A stretch of 41,236 bases of DNA from Mycobacterium sp. (GCA_025966225.1 JAOPVI010000275.1:1-41236), one strand, 5' to 3'; shown: positions 1 through 7,331, counted from the first letter of the stretch. Translations and numbers: made by a program. Notes: generated from the letters alone by a model not told the origin.

Positions 1-216
1 CGAGCGCAGCAGCCGCGGCCAGCGCTCCTGGAAGAAGATGGAGTGCTCCTCGACAGCGGCACCGAGCTGCGGGTGCATGTTCTGCATCGACCCGGCCCAC
101 GGACCCTGCAACATGCCGCGCCAGTCACCGAAGTACTTCCAGGTGATCGAATCCGGGCCGAGCGGAAGCGGCGGAGCCTCGTAGCCTCCTGGCGCGACGG
201 GGCAGCCGGTGCTCAC
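1..216 (-). CDS. Oxygenase MpaB-family (DUF2236) protein, N-terminal part only
   Basis: Only the first 72 codons are in the window; the gene runs off the left edge. It starts at a GTG (214-216) and reads VSTGCPVAPGGYEAPPL followed by a segment containing WKYFGDWRGML and EEHSIFFQERWPR. This pattern is typical of the N-terminus of the MpaB/DUF2236 family, the haem-containing oxygenases related to latex-clearing protein and fungal MpaB. The reading frame is open to base 1. In M. tuberculosis the comparable neighbour of the desA1 region is Rv0826 (from memory). It diverges from the TetR gene at 340, so that regulator may control it. The substrate cannot be told from this fragment. Confidence 0.72.
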   Translation of the reverse strand, partial: MSTGCPVAPGGYEAPPLPLGPDSITWKYFGDWRGMLQGPWAGSMQNMHPQLGAAVEEHSIFFQERWPRLLRS

Positions 217-272
217 TGCGTCCGAGGGGCTAGATACCGGACACGCCTCAGACGTATCTTGTGACACTGGCA

Positions 273-286
273 GATTCTCCTGAATC
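273..286. promoter_or_regulatory. Candidate TetR operator (GATTC-n4-GAATC) in the divergent intergenic region
   Basis: A perfect GATTC/GAATC inverted repeat with a 4-base spacer lies in the 123-bp gap between the MpaB-type gene (minus) and the TetR gene (plus). A palindrome here is where an autoregulating TetR protein would bind. The arms are only 5 bp, so chance is a real alternative. Confidence 0.25.
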
Positions 287-339
287 GTCAGGCGGGTTAC
301 TCTGACTACGAGCGTTGTCAATCGAAGCTTAGGAGCGAT

Positions 340-924
340 GTGCCTTCCGGTCAACGACAGGGCCGATGGTCCGGCGTACCACTGCACGATCGTCAAGTGC
401 TGCGGCGCGACGAACTCGTCGCCGCGGGCGTCGGATTGCTGGGTGGCGAGGCCGGACCTGCCCTGACCGTCCGCGCGGTATGTCGCGAAGCGAGCCTGAC
501 CGAGCGCTACTTCTACGAGAGCTTCACCGACCGCGATGAGTTCGTCCGCGCCGTGTACGACCACGTCTGCAGCACCGCGATGGCAGCCCTGACCTCGTCG
601 GACACCCCGCGCGACGCCGTCGAACGGTTCGTCGCGCTGATGGTGGACGACCCGGTCCGCGGCCGGGTTCTGCTGATCGCGCCCCAACGGGAACCGGTGC
701 TGACGAAGTCGGGCGCCGATTGGATGCCGACCTTCATCGACCTGTTGCAGCGCAAACTGACACGGATCACCGATCCTGCCGTGCAGGCGATGGTGGCCAC
801 GGGTCTGGTCGGCGCGTTGTCGGCGCTGTTCACGGCCTATCTCAACGGCCGGTTGGCGAGCACCCGCGAGCAGTTCATCGACTACTGCGTCGACATGCTG
901 CTCAGCAGGGCGTCAACCCGCTAG
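340..924 (+). CDS. TetR/AcrR-family transcriptional regulator
   Basis: A 194-residue protein of normal TetR length. Residues about 20-65 form the N-terminal helix-turn-helix: the segment ALTVRAVCREASLTERYFYESF has the family layout of recognition helix followed by Y-F-Y-E-S-F and then D-R-D-E-F. The rest is a helical ligand-binding domain with no motif that identifies the inducer. The start is a GTG preceded by AGGAG (331-335) at good spacing; an ATG at 338 is out of frame. It is divergent from the MpaB-type oxygenase gene and ends directly against the convergent secreted-protein gene at 925. In M. tuberculosis, Rv0825c occupies the comparable place. It probably regulates the divergent gene, itself, or both. 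Confidence 0.85.
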   Translation: MPSGQRQGRWSGVPLHDRQVLRRDELVAAGVGLLGGEAGPALTVRAVCREASLTERYFYESFTDRDEFVRAVYDHVCSTAMAALTSSDTPRDAVERFVALMVDDPVRGRVLLIAPQREPVLTKSGADWMPTFIDLLQRKLTRITDPAVQAMVATGLVGALSALFTAYLNGRLASTREQFIDYCVDMLLSRASTR

Positions 925-1356
925 TTACTGATTGGGGGTGGAGACCGCCGCGAGCGCGGCCTCCTGCTCGGATGCAGCCTGCGCTGCGGCCTCGTCTGCG
1001 GCCGCCTTCGCCGAGCGACCCTCAGGACTGCCCAGCGAGGGGCCGGGCATCCCGGCGGTCGCGTAACCGCTGTTGCAATTCAAGTAGAACTGCACGGTGC
1101 TGGCGACGTGCGCGCCGTCGTTCGCGCTGGCGAAGGGCGCGGTTTGCGACCGTGTGACGACGCAGTCGTCCTGCGAAACCTTGTCGCCGACCCGCGCGGC
1201 CACGACGACCGTCAGGCCCGCATCGCTGGCCGCCGACGATGCGTCGGAGTACTTCTTCCCGGCATAGTCATCCGCCGAAGCGATGCCAGTGCCGAAAACG
1301 GTCGAAAGAGCCAGCGCACCAAGCGCGCCGGAACCAAAAACCACGAGCTTCTTCAC
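925..1356 (-). CDS. Small secreted protein with PASTA-like core, paralogue 1
   Basis: Start taken at the GTG of 1354-1356, which gives a clean signal peptide: VKKLVVFGSG, a hydrophobic stretch ending in GTGIASADD, with signal peptidase cleavage likely after ASA. An upstream in-frame start would put an arginine-rich tail before the signal. AGGG lies just upstream. The mature protein is about 115 residues. Its core (YSDASSAASDAGLTVVVA) looks like a PASTA-type fold, with two cysteines probably forming a disulphide (DDCVV and LNCNS). The C-terminus is Ala/Glu rich after a conserved SPEGR motif. It is clearly related to the next gene (same signal, core, cysteine spacing and SPEGR), so the two arose by tandem duplication. 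Function unknown; export across the membrane is the only firm inference. Confidence 0.8.
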   Translation of the reverse strand: MKKLVVFGSGALGALALSTVFGTGIASADDYAGKKYSDASSAASDAGLTVVVAARVGDKVSQDDCVVTRSQTAPFASANDGAHVASTVQFYLNCNSGYATAGMPGPSLGSPEGRSAKAAADEAAAQAASEQEAALAAVSTPNQ

Positions 1357-1474
1357 GGTTGCCCTATCTGCCAGTCGAAACACCTTGCTCGACGGGGATA
1401 GTACCGCTGGGAGACCGCCTGCGCAGCGTTCACGCAACTAGTCTGATGGAACCGCTCAGGTGATTAACTCGGGA

Positions 1475-1939
1475 CTATTCGCCAGCCTGCTGGGCATCCA
1501 CCGCGGCGAGTTGATCCTGCTCTTGTTGCTGGGCAGCGGCCGCGGCGTCCGCTTCTTTTTGCTTCTTTGCCGCCATGTCGGCTTCCCACATCTTGCGGCC
1601 CTCGGGGCTCGCCAGCGAGTAACCCGGCCACAAGTACGTGCCGTACTTGGAGTAGCAGTTCAGGTTGACCAGCATCGTGTTTCCGGACTTGTTGCCGGAC
1701 CCGTCAAGGAAGGACGCCTTGTTCGCGCTCTGGACGATGCAGTTGTCCCAATCCTTGCGATCGCCAACGGTAGTCGCGACGACAGGGGTCATACCCATCT
1801 GGCCGATCTTGGCCTTGGCATCCTTGTAGTACTGCCCGACGATGCCGTCGTCGGCGTTCGCGACTCCGCCGCCGACCATCGCCAACGCGACCGCCGCAGC
1901 GCCACACGCACCTGCGCCGAGAACAAGAAGTTTCTTCAC
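1475..1939 (-). CDS. Small secreted protein with PASTA-like core, paralogue 2
   Basis: A 154-residue protein with signal peptide MKKLLVLGAGACGAAAVALA and probable cleavage after VANA. The core has YYKDAKAKIGQMGMTPVVAT, then VGD, one cysteine in DNCIVQ and a second in LNCYSK, then SPEGRK. The last 40 residues are a low-complexity Ala/Gln/Glu/Lys tail likely to be helical. The GTG start has an AAAGG about 13 nt upstream. It lies 118 bp upstream of its paralogue on the same strand, so the pair may be co-transcribed. The core differs enough from paralogue 1 that the duplication is not recent. No catalytic motif is visible; a role in the envelope is possible but not shown. Confidence 0.82.
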   Translation of the reverse strand: MKKLLVLGAGACGAAAVALAMVGGGVANADDGIVGQYYKDAKAKIGQMGMTPVVATTVGDRKDWDNCIVQSANKASFLDGSGNKSGNTMLVNLNCYSKYGTYLWPGYSLASPEGRKMWEADMAAKKQKEADAAAAAQQQEQDQLAAVDAQQAGE

Positions 1940-2074
1940 GTCGGTTGCGACCTTTCGTCACCGCCGAGGCGGATTGGTTTGCCGGAGGGCCGGGCATCCA
2001 CAGGGATCGTACAGTCCCAGACATCCGATCAGGGATAGCTAGGCAACACCCGTAACATGCATGTGTCCATAGAC

Positions 2075-2103
2075 TTGATGTCACTGGGGTACACAGATAT
2101 ATT
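2075..2103 (+). promoter_or_regulatory. desA1 promoter (TTGATG-17-TATATT)
   Basis: TTGATG at 2075-2080 and TATATT at 2098-2103 are separated by exactly 17 bp, a near-consensus housekeeping-sigma promoter. It predicts a start near 2110 and a 30-nt leader ending in GGGAGG before the desA1 ATG. GGTACAC (2088-2094) and GTGCTACC (2106-2113) form an imperfect inverted repeat across the -10, a position suited to a repressor. Confidence 0.6.
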
Positions 2104-2140
2104 GAGTGCTACCAACAGGTACAGATAACTGGGAGGTTCC

Positions 2141-3151
2141 ATGTCGACCGAGTTGACAGACCTGCAGCTACTGCACGAACTCGAGCCGGTGGTCGAGCAG
2201 AACATCAACCGCCACCTGACCATGCGCAAGGACTGGAACCCGCACGACTACATCCCGTGGTCCGACGGCAAGAACTTCTACGCCCTCGGCGGCGAGGACT
2301 GGGATCCCGAGCAGTCGAAACTGTCGGAGGTCGCCCAGACCGCCATGCTGCAGAACCTCCTCACCGAAGACAACCTGCCGTCGTATCACCGCGAGATCGC
2401 GATGAACTTCAGCATGGACGGCCCATGGGGCTGGTGGGTCAATCGCTGGACCGCCGAGGAGAACCGGCACGGCATCGCGCTGCGCGACTACCTCATCGTT
2501 ACCCGCGCGATCGATCCGATCGAGCTCGAGGAGCTGCGCGTCGAGCAGGTCACCCGTGGGTTCAGCCCCGGCCAGGGCCAGCAGGGCGAGATGTTCGCCG
2601 AGAGTCTCTTCGACTCGGTCATCTACGTGACGTTCCAGGAACTCGCCACCCGGGTCTCGCACCGCAACACGGGCAAGGCCTGCAACGAGCCCGTCGCCGA
2701 CCAGCTGCTCGGCCGCGTGTCCGCGGACGAGAACCTGCACATGATCTTCTACCGCGACGTATCGGCCGCCGGCCTGGACATCGCCCCCAACCAGGCGATG
2801 AAGTCACTGCACCGCGTCTTGCGCAACTTCAAGATGCCCGGCTACACCGTGCCCGAGTTCCGACGCAAGGCCGTCGTCATCGCCGTCGGCGGCGTATACG
2901 ACCCACGCATTCACCTCGACGACGTGGTGATGCCGGTACTCAAGAAGTGGCGCATCTTCGAGCGCGAGGACTTCACCGGCGAAGCCGCCGAGTTGCGCGA
3001 CGACCTCGGCAAGCTGGTCGAGGAGCTCGAGGACACCTGCCAGAAGTTCGAGCTCGCCAAGGAGCGCCGCCTCGAACGCGAGAAGAAGGTGGCCGAGAAG
3101 AAGGCCATGAAGAACCTGCTGGTGACGACATCGGCATCGGCAGCGTCCTAG
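2141..3151 (+). CDS. desA1: Acyl-[acyl-carrier-protein] desaturase DesA1
   Basis: A 336-residue soluble diiron acyl-ACP desaturase. It introduces a double bond into ACP-bound long acyl chains; in mycobacteria DesA1 is essential and feeds mycolic acid synthesis. Iron ligands are visible in family order: E76, E107 and H110 in EENRH, E167 in the FQELATR segment, and E197 and H200 in DENLH. There are no membrane segments, as expected for the plant-type soluble family. The ATG is 5 nt after GGGAGG, and the length matches M. tuberculosis Rv0824c (338 residues). The last 60 residues form a charged Lys/Glu-rich helix. The dus gene follows immediately and probably shares the transcript. A TetR-family repressor (MadR) controls desA1 and desA2 in mycobacteria; see the promoter entry for a possible site. 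Confidence 0.96.
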   Translation: MSTELTDLQLLHELEPVVEQNINRHLTMRKDWNPHDYIPWSDGKNFYALGGEDWDPEQSKLSEVAQTAMLQNLLTEDNLPSYHREIAMNFSMDGPWGWWVNRWTAEENRHGIALRDYLIVTRAIDPIELEELRVEQVTRGFSPGQGQQGEMFAESLFDSVIYVTFQELATRVSHRNTGKACNEPVADQLLGRVSADENLHMIFYRDVSAAGLDIAPNQAMKSLHRVLRNFKMPGYTVPEFRRKAVVIAVGGVYDPRIHLDDVVMPVLKKWRIFEREDFTGEAAELRDDLGKLVEELEDTCQKFELAKERRLEREKKVAEKKAMKNLLVTTSASAAS

Positions 3152-3171
3152 ATACCGCCCAGCCACGGGAA

Positions 3172-4305
3172 CTGCAGATCGGGCCGATCGCACTGCGCAG
3201 TCCCGTCGTGCTGGCCCCGATGGCCGGCGTCACCAACGTGGCGTTCCGCACCCTGTGCCGCGAGCTCGAGCTGGAGCGCGCTGGCACGGTCAGCGGGCTG
3301 TACGTGTGCGAGATGGTCACGGCTCGGGCGCTCGTCGAACGGCATCCGGTCACCATGCACATGACCACGTTCGCGCCAGAAGAATCCCCGCGGTCGCTGC
3401 AGCTGTACACCGTCGACCCGGAGACCACGTTCGCCGCCGCCAAGATGATCGCCGACGAGGGCATGGCCGACCACATCGACATGAACTTCGGTTGTCCCGT
3501 GCCGAAGGTCACCCGGCGAGGCGGTGGGGCGGCGCTGCCGTTCAAGCGCAGGCTGTTCGGCCAGATCGTCGCCGCAGCCGTGCGCGCTACCGAGGGCACC
3601 GGCATCCCGGTCACCGTGAAGTTCCGGATCGGCATCGACGACGCCCACCACACGCATCTCGACGCGGGACGGATCGCCGCAGAGGAGGGCGCGGCCGCCG
3701 TTGCGCTGCACGCCCGCACTGCCGCCCAGCGCTACTCGGGCACGGCGGACTGGGACCAGATCGCCCAACTCAAGCAGCACGTGACGGACGTACCCGTGCT
3801 GGGCAACGGCGACATCTTCGACGCCGACGATGCGCTCGCGATGATGGCGTCGACGGGGTGTGACGGAGTCGTCATTGGACGGGGCTGCCTCGGCCGACCG
3901 TGGATGTTTGCCGAGCTCTCCGCAGCATTCTCCGGCCGCGTTGCGCCGACGCCGCCGACCCTCGGCGAGGTCGCCTCGATCATCCGCTGGCACGGCGAGC
4001 TCCTTGCCGAACACTTCGGCGAGGACAAGGGCATGCGCGACATCCGCAAGCACGTCGCCTGGTACATGCACGGATTTCCCGCGGGTGCCGACCTGCGGCG
4101 AGCATTGGCACTGGTCAAGACGCTCGCCGAACTCGACGATCTGCTGTCACGACTCGACCCGGACGTGCCGTTCCCGCGCGCAGCCGAGGGCCCGCGGGGA
4201 CGTCAGGGCTCGCCCGGGTCGGTGTCGCTACCGGAGGGCTGGCTCAACGATCCGGATGATTGCACGGTGCCCGACGGCGCCGACGTGATGAACTCCGGAG
4301 GCTGA
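3172..4305 (+). CDS. dus: tRNA-dihydrouridine synthase, DusB-like
   Basis: An FMN-dependent enzyme reducing specific uridines in the tRNA D-loop. Counting from the chosen start, the TIM barrel opens with APMAG (15-19). The active site is MNFGCPVPK with catalytic Cys108. K150 and R152 in VKFRIG, H180, GNGDI (211-215) and IGRGCLGRPW (235-244) bind flavin and phosphate. The helical tRNA-binding domain includes DIRKHVAWYMHG. No ATG, GTG or TTG lies between the end of desA1 and APMAG except two that would remove the first barrel strand. The CTG at 3172 gives MQIGPIALRSPVVLAPMAG, which aligns with the N-terminus of E. coli DusB, so it is used here. The frame stays open far upstream inside desA1. 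The M. tuberculosis counterpart is Rv0823c. The 3' end is certain; the start is not. Confidence 0.85.
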   Translation: MQIGPIALRSPVVLAPMAGVTNVAFRTLCRELELERAGTVSGLYVCEMVTARALVERHPVTMHMTTFAPEESPRSLQLYTVDPETTFAAAKMIADEGMADHIDMNFGCPVPKVTRRGGGAALPFKRRLFGQIVAAAVRATEGTGIPVTVKFRIGIDDAHHTHLDAGRIAAEEGAAAVALHARTAAQRYSGTADWDQIAQLKQHVTDVPVLGNGDIFDADDALAMMASTGCDGVVIGRGCLGRPWMFAELSAAFSGRVAPTPPTLGEVASIIRWHGELLAEHFGEDKGMRDIRKHVAWYMHGFPAGADLRRALALVKTLAELDDLLSRLDPDVPFPRAAEGPRGRQGSPGSVSLPEGWLNDPDDCTVPDGADVMNSGG

Positions 4306-4327
4306 TTCGTGGCGCAGCCGACATGTG

Positions 4328-4371
4328 CTGAGACAAGTCTGAGATGGCTGCGAGACGGTACTGACACAATC
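4328..4371 (+). promoter_or_regulatory. Four tandem 11-bp direct repeats, candidate response-regulator site
   Basis: Four consecutive 11-bp units begin at 4328, 4339, 4350 and 4361: CTGAGACAAGT, CTGAGATGGCT, GCGAGACGGTA, CTGACACAATC. The helical-turn period is typical of sites for OmpR/PhoB-family regulators. An inverted copy of the first unit (TTGTCTCAG, 4393-4401) touches the -10 of the downstream gene. On the other strand the core reads TCTCAG, which resembles my recollection of the MprA (envelope-stress) box; that identity is unverified. Confidence 0.55.
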
Positions 4372-4401
4372 TTCGACTGGCTCCGCCTCGGGTTGTCTCA
4401 G

Positions 4402-4407
4402 TACGAT
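4402..4407 (+). promoter_or_regulatory. Predicted -10 (TACGAT) of the first LCP gene and its leader
   Basis: TACGAT fits the mycobacterial TANNNT -10 and places the start near 4414-4415, about 9 nt before the first leader hairpin. No good -35 is present at 16-19 bp, which suits an activator-dependent promoter fed by the repeats just upstream. Confidence 0.4.
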
Positions 4408-4423
4408 GAGGGTCTTATCGCGA

Positions 4424-4525
4424 CGGCTCCGGTGGCGGAGCCGGATATGTGCTGCTAAAAGAAGCAGGAAGCCCGCAGAGAATCTGCGCTGGAGTTTATG
4501 GAAGCCAGGCGTGCGACACGCCTGG
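4424..4525 (+). ncRNA. Structured 5' leader of the LCP gene: four successive hairpins
   Basis: Four perfect stems follow one another without overlap: CGGCTCCG/CGGAGCCG at 4424-4443 (8 bp, 4-nt loop); CTGCT/AGCAG at 4452-4467 (5 bp); CGCAGA/TCTGCG at 4474-4488 (6 bp, 3-nt loop); CCAGGCGTG/CACGCCTGG at 4505-4525 (9 bp, 3-nt loop). The last ends 5 nt before the GGAGG ribosome site (4531-4535). The stretch is not coding. It could be a cis-regulatory leader, or the first hairpin could end the desA1-dus transcript, although no T-run follows it. I recognise no known riboswitch class. Confidence 0.45.
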
Positions 4526-4545
4526 GAGTCGGAGGCCGGTACGAC

Positions 4546-6570
4546 ATGAGTGACGGCGACAACGCCACTCCTGGCCGTCCCGGTTCGTCGGGGCCAGGTG
4601 GCCCCAGCGACGACAATCAATGGCTTACCCGATCCGCACGACCGGCGCCAGGCGCCGCGCCGTGGGAACGCAACCGAAGTTCCAAGGTTCCCGACCGGGC
4701 CGAGGATCAACCGTCCGATCATCAGCGGCGCGACGAGCCGACCGCCCACCACACCGGCGCGCTGACCGTCGCGGACCTGATCGCCAAGGTTTCAGGGACC
4801 CGGTCGGACGAGGAACCGACACGCCATCGCGCCGAGCCAGAACCTCCGCTTCCCGCGTACTCGGAGCCGCCGCTGGTGGCCGGCAGGGATCACGAACCCG
4901 CCACCGAGGTCATGCCGCCGGTCGCCATCTATGACTCCGAACTACCGATCCTCACCGACGCGCGTCGCCCGGCGAAGCGTGCCAATGTGTCACCGGCGGG
5001 CACCAAGTCCCGCTCGCACCGCGGGCGCCACACCACAATGGTCGTCGGGCGGGTGGCAGCAGCCCTGATCGCCATCTGCGCGCTGGCGATCACCGGCGCT
5101 GCGTGGCAGTGGCAGTCGGCCAAGAACCGGAGCCTGAACAAGGTCGCCGCCCTCGACCCCAACTCGCGCGACATCCTCGACCCCAGCGCGCAGTTCGGCG
5201 ACGAGAACTTCCTGATCGTCGGCGTCGACAGTCGCATCGGCGCCAACAGTGACATGGGGGCAGGCGGCACCGACGACGCAGGCGGTTCCCGGTCGGACAC
5301 CATCATGCTGGTGAACATCCCCGCCAGCCGCAAACGCGTTGTGGCCGTGTCGTTTCCACGCGACACGGCGATCGCCCCGCTCAAATGCGAGGCCTGGAAT
5401 CCCGACACCGGGAAGTACGGCCCGCTCTATGACGAGGAAACCAAGACCTACGGTGACGACCAGGTCCACACCGAGACCAAGCTGAACTCCGCGTACTCCC
5501 TTGGCGGGCCCAAGTGCCTGGTCAAGGAAATCCAGAAGTTGTCCGGCCTGTCCATCAACCGATTCATGGCGGTCGACTTCGCCGGCTTCGCCAAGATGGT
5601 CGACGCCCTCGGCGGGGTCGAGGTGTGCAGCACCACGCCTTTGGAGGACTACGAGTTGGGCACTGTGTTGGCCAACGCCGGGCGGCAGACGCTCGACGGC
5701 CACGCCGCCCTTCAGTACGTACGCGCCCGCCAGGTCACCACCGAGTTCAATGGCGACTACGGGCGCATCAAGCGCCAGCAGCTATTCCTGTCGTCGCTGC
5801 TTCGGTCGATGATGTCCCAAGAGGTCTTCTTCGACCTTGGCAAGCTCAACAACGTCGTCAACATGTTCATCGACGACACCTACGTCGACAACGTGAAGAC
5901 CAAGGACCTCGTCGACCTCGGGCAGTCGATCCAGGGGCTGAACGCTGGTCGCGTCACCTTCGTGACGATTCCGACGGGGATCACCGACGGCGACGGAAAC
6001 GAACCCCCACGCGTCGACGACATGAAGGCCCTGTTCGACGCGATCATCAACGACGACCCGTTGCCCGAGGAGAAGAACGCGGACAACACCCCTGTGCCCG
6101 CAACACCGCAGTCGCCCACCGCTGCACCCGCGCCTCCCGACCCGGCCGGCGATCTGGTGGACGCCGTCACCACCGACCCCAGCGGGGTCACCGTGCGCGT
6201 GTCGAACTCGACCGGTGAGGACGGGTTGGCGGCGACCGCCACCACCGAGCTCGGGCAGCACGGCTTCAACGTCGTCGAGCCCGACGACTACACCGGTGTC
6301 GTTGACGCCACGACGGTGATGTTCTCCCCGGGGAACGAGGAGGCCGCGGCCACCGTCGCATCGTCGTTCGCCAACCCCAAGATCGAGCGTGTGACCGGCA
6401 CGGGCGACACCGTGCGGGTGGTGCTCGGGTCCGACTTCAAGGCGGTTAACCCACCGTCGCCGAGTGGCTCCCCAGTCCAGGTGCACGTGGTGCACGGGAC
6501 GAGCAGCGAGCCCACACACCTACCCGAGGACTTGACCGTCACCAACGCCGCGGACACCACCTGCGAGTAG
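4546..6570 (+). CDS. LytR-CpsA-Psr (LCP) family cell-wall ligase, large form
   Basis: LCP enzymes transfer lipid-linked glycopolymers to peptidoglycan; in mycobacteria this means attaching arabinogalactan. Predicted 674 residues, close to Rv0822c (684). Residues 1-160 are a Pro/Arg-rich cytosolic region. A single membrane helix (about 163-188) follows an Arg/His cluster. The LCP catalytic domain (about 220-480) has FLIVGVDSR, SDTIMLV, the FPRDT arginine/aspartate motif, KLNSAYSLGG and YVRARQ. A LytR_C domain (about 548-635) starts VTVRVSNSTG. The ATG at 4546 is 10 nt after GGAGG; an upstream in-frame ATG at 4498 has no ribosome site and would read through a leader hairpin. It lies downstream of desA1-dus but has its own promoter and structured leader. 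A second LCP gene lies at 7650. Confidence 0.92.
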   Translation: MSDGDNATPGRPGSSGPGGPSDDNQWLTRSARPAPGAAPWERNRSSKVPDRAEDQPSDHQRRDEPTAHHTGALTVADLIAKVSGTRSDEEPTRHRAEPEPPLPAYSEPPLVAGRDHEPATEVMPPVAIYDSELPILTDARRPAKRANVSPAGTKSRSHRGRHTTMVVGRVAAALIAICALAITGAAWQWQSAKNRSLNKVAALDPNSRDILDPSAQFGDENFLIVGVDSRIGANSDMGAGGTDDAGGSRSDTIMLVNIPASRKRVVAVSFPRDTAIAPLKCEAWNPDTGKYGPLYDEETKTYGDDQVHTETKLNSAYSLGGPKCLVKEIQKLSGLSINRFMAVDFAGFAKMVDALGGVEVCSTTPLEDYELGTVLANAGRQTLDGHAALQYVRARQVTTEFNGDYGRIKRQQLFLSSLLRSMMSQEVFFDLGKLNNVVNMFIDDTYVDNVKTKDLVDLGQSIQGLNAGRVTFVTIPTGITDGDGNEPPRVDDMKALFDAIINDDPLPEEKNADNTPVPATPQSPTAAPAPPDPAGDLVDAVTTDPSGVTVRVSNSTGEDGLAATATTELGQHGFNVVEPDDYTGVVDATTVMFSPGNEEAAATVASSFANPKIERVTGTGDTVRVVLGSDFKAVNPPSPSGSPVQVHVVHGTSSEPTHLPEDLTVTNAADTTCE

Positions 6571-6599
6571 TCGTCGCGACCGCCAGCGCGGCAGGTGGC

Positions 6600-6617
6600 A
6601 TTCACCTTTCGTTCACC
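6600..6617 (+). promoter_or_regulatory. PHO box (RegX3-type) upstream of phoU
   Basis: Direct repeat ATTCACC (6600-6606), four bases, GTTCACC (6611-6617): the 11-bp periodic GTTCACC repeat bound by PhoP in Streptomyces and by RegX3 in mycobacteria. It ends 33 nt before the phoU -10, so it sits at about -63 to -46. A matching box precedes pstS at 14242-14259. Confidence 0.75.
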
Positions 6618-6650
6618 GCCGACGTCGTGACGATCTTGATGTACAGCCCG

Positions 6651-6656
6651 TAGGCT
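6651..6656 (+). promoter_or_regulatory. -10 (TAGGCT) of leaderless phoU promoter
   Basis: TAGGCT is followed by 6 nt and then the phoU ATG at 6663. There is no ribosome site, so transcription probably starts at the A of the start codon. Confidence 0.6.
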
Positions 6657-6662
6657 TTGTAC

Positions 6663-7331
6663 ATGCGAACCGCGTACCACGAGCAACTGGCCGCCCTTTC
6701 CGACCAGCTCGGCGAAATGTGTGGGCTTGCGGGCGCCGCCATGGAGCGTGCGACCCAGGCTCTCCTGCAAGCCGACCTGGTGCTCGCCGAACAGGTGATC
6801 ACCGACCACGAGCAGATCACCGCCATGAGCGTTCGCGCCGAGGAAGCCGCCTTCGTCCTGCTGGCCCTGCAGGCTCCCGTCGCGGGCGACCTGCGCGCGA
6901 TCGTGAGCTCCATCCAGATCGTCGCCGACGTCGACCGAATGGGCGCCTTGGCGCTGCACGTCGCGAAGATCGCCCGACGGCGCCATCCGCAACACACGCT
7001 GCCCGAGGAAGTCAACGGATACTTCGCCGAAATGGGCCGCGTTGCAGTCGAATTGGGCAACAGCGCACAAGACGTGCTGATCACCAGGGACCCGGAAAAG
7101 GCCGCCCGCATTCGCGAAGAGGACGACGCGATGGACGACCTGCACCGCCACCTGTTCACCGTGCTGATGGACAAGGAATGGAAGCACGGCGTGACCGCGG
7201 CCGTCGACGTCACTCTGCTGAGCCGATTCTACGAGCGCTTCGCCGACCATGCCGTCGAGGTGGCCCGCCGCGTCATCTTCCAGGTCACCGGCAAGTCCCC
7301 CGAGGAAGACGAAGTTCCTACACCCCGCTGA
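6663..7331 (+). CDS. phoU: Phosphate transport regulator PhoU (PhoY2 type)
   Basis: A 222-residue, two-repeat helical PhoU protein. It restrains the SenX3-RegX3 phosphate response when phosphate is plentiful by linking the Pst transporter to the sensor kinase; in mycobacteria PhoY proteins also affect persistence. Both repeats show the metal-binding E/D-rich motifs: [15 protein letters not shown] in the first and [15 protein letters not shown] in the second. The sequence agrees closely with my recollection of M. tuberculosis PhoY2 (Rv0821c). ATG 6663 is chosen over the TTG at 6657 because a -10 sits exactly 6 nt upstream (leaderless). The PHO box at 6600-6617 suggests RegX3 feedback. The pst genes lie about 3 kb away on the other strand instead of in one operon. 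Confidence 0.95.
   Translation: MRTAYHEQLAALSDQLGEMCGLAGAAMERATQALLQADLVLAEQVITDHEQITAMSVRAEEAAFVLLALQAPVAGDLRAIVSSIQIVADVDRMGALALHVAKIARRRHPQHTLPEEVNGYFAEMGRVAVELGNSAQDVLITRDPEKAARIREEDDAMDDLHRHLFTVLMDKEWKHGVTAAVDVTLLSRFYERFADHAVEVARRVIFQVTGKSPEEDEVPTPR

Noticed and set aside
43-264. 73-codon plus-strand ORF at the left edge
   Set aside because: It is antisense to the MpaB-type gene, which reads as a recognisable protein in the minus frame.
2257-3171. Extension of the dus frame back into desA1
   Set aside because: The extension is Arg/Pro-rich shadow of desA1, whose diiron motifs prove the other frame.
4415-4500. M-box (magnesium) riboswitch in the LCP leader
   Set aside because: GGCTCC and GGATATGTGCTGC look faintly like M-box pieces, but the conserved 3' half and overall order do not match, and the downstream gene is not a magnesium transporter.
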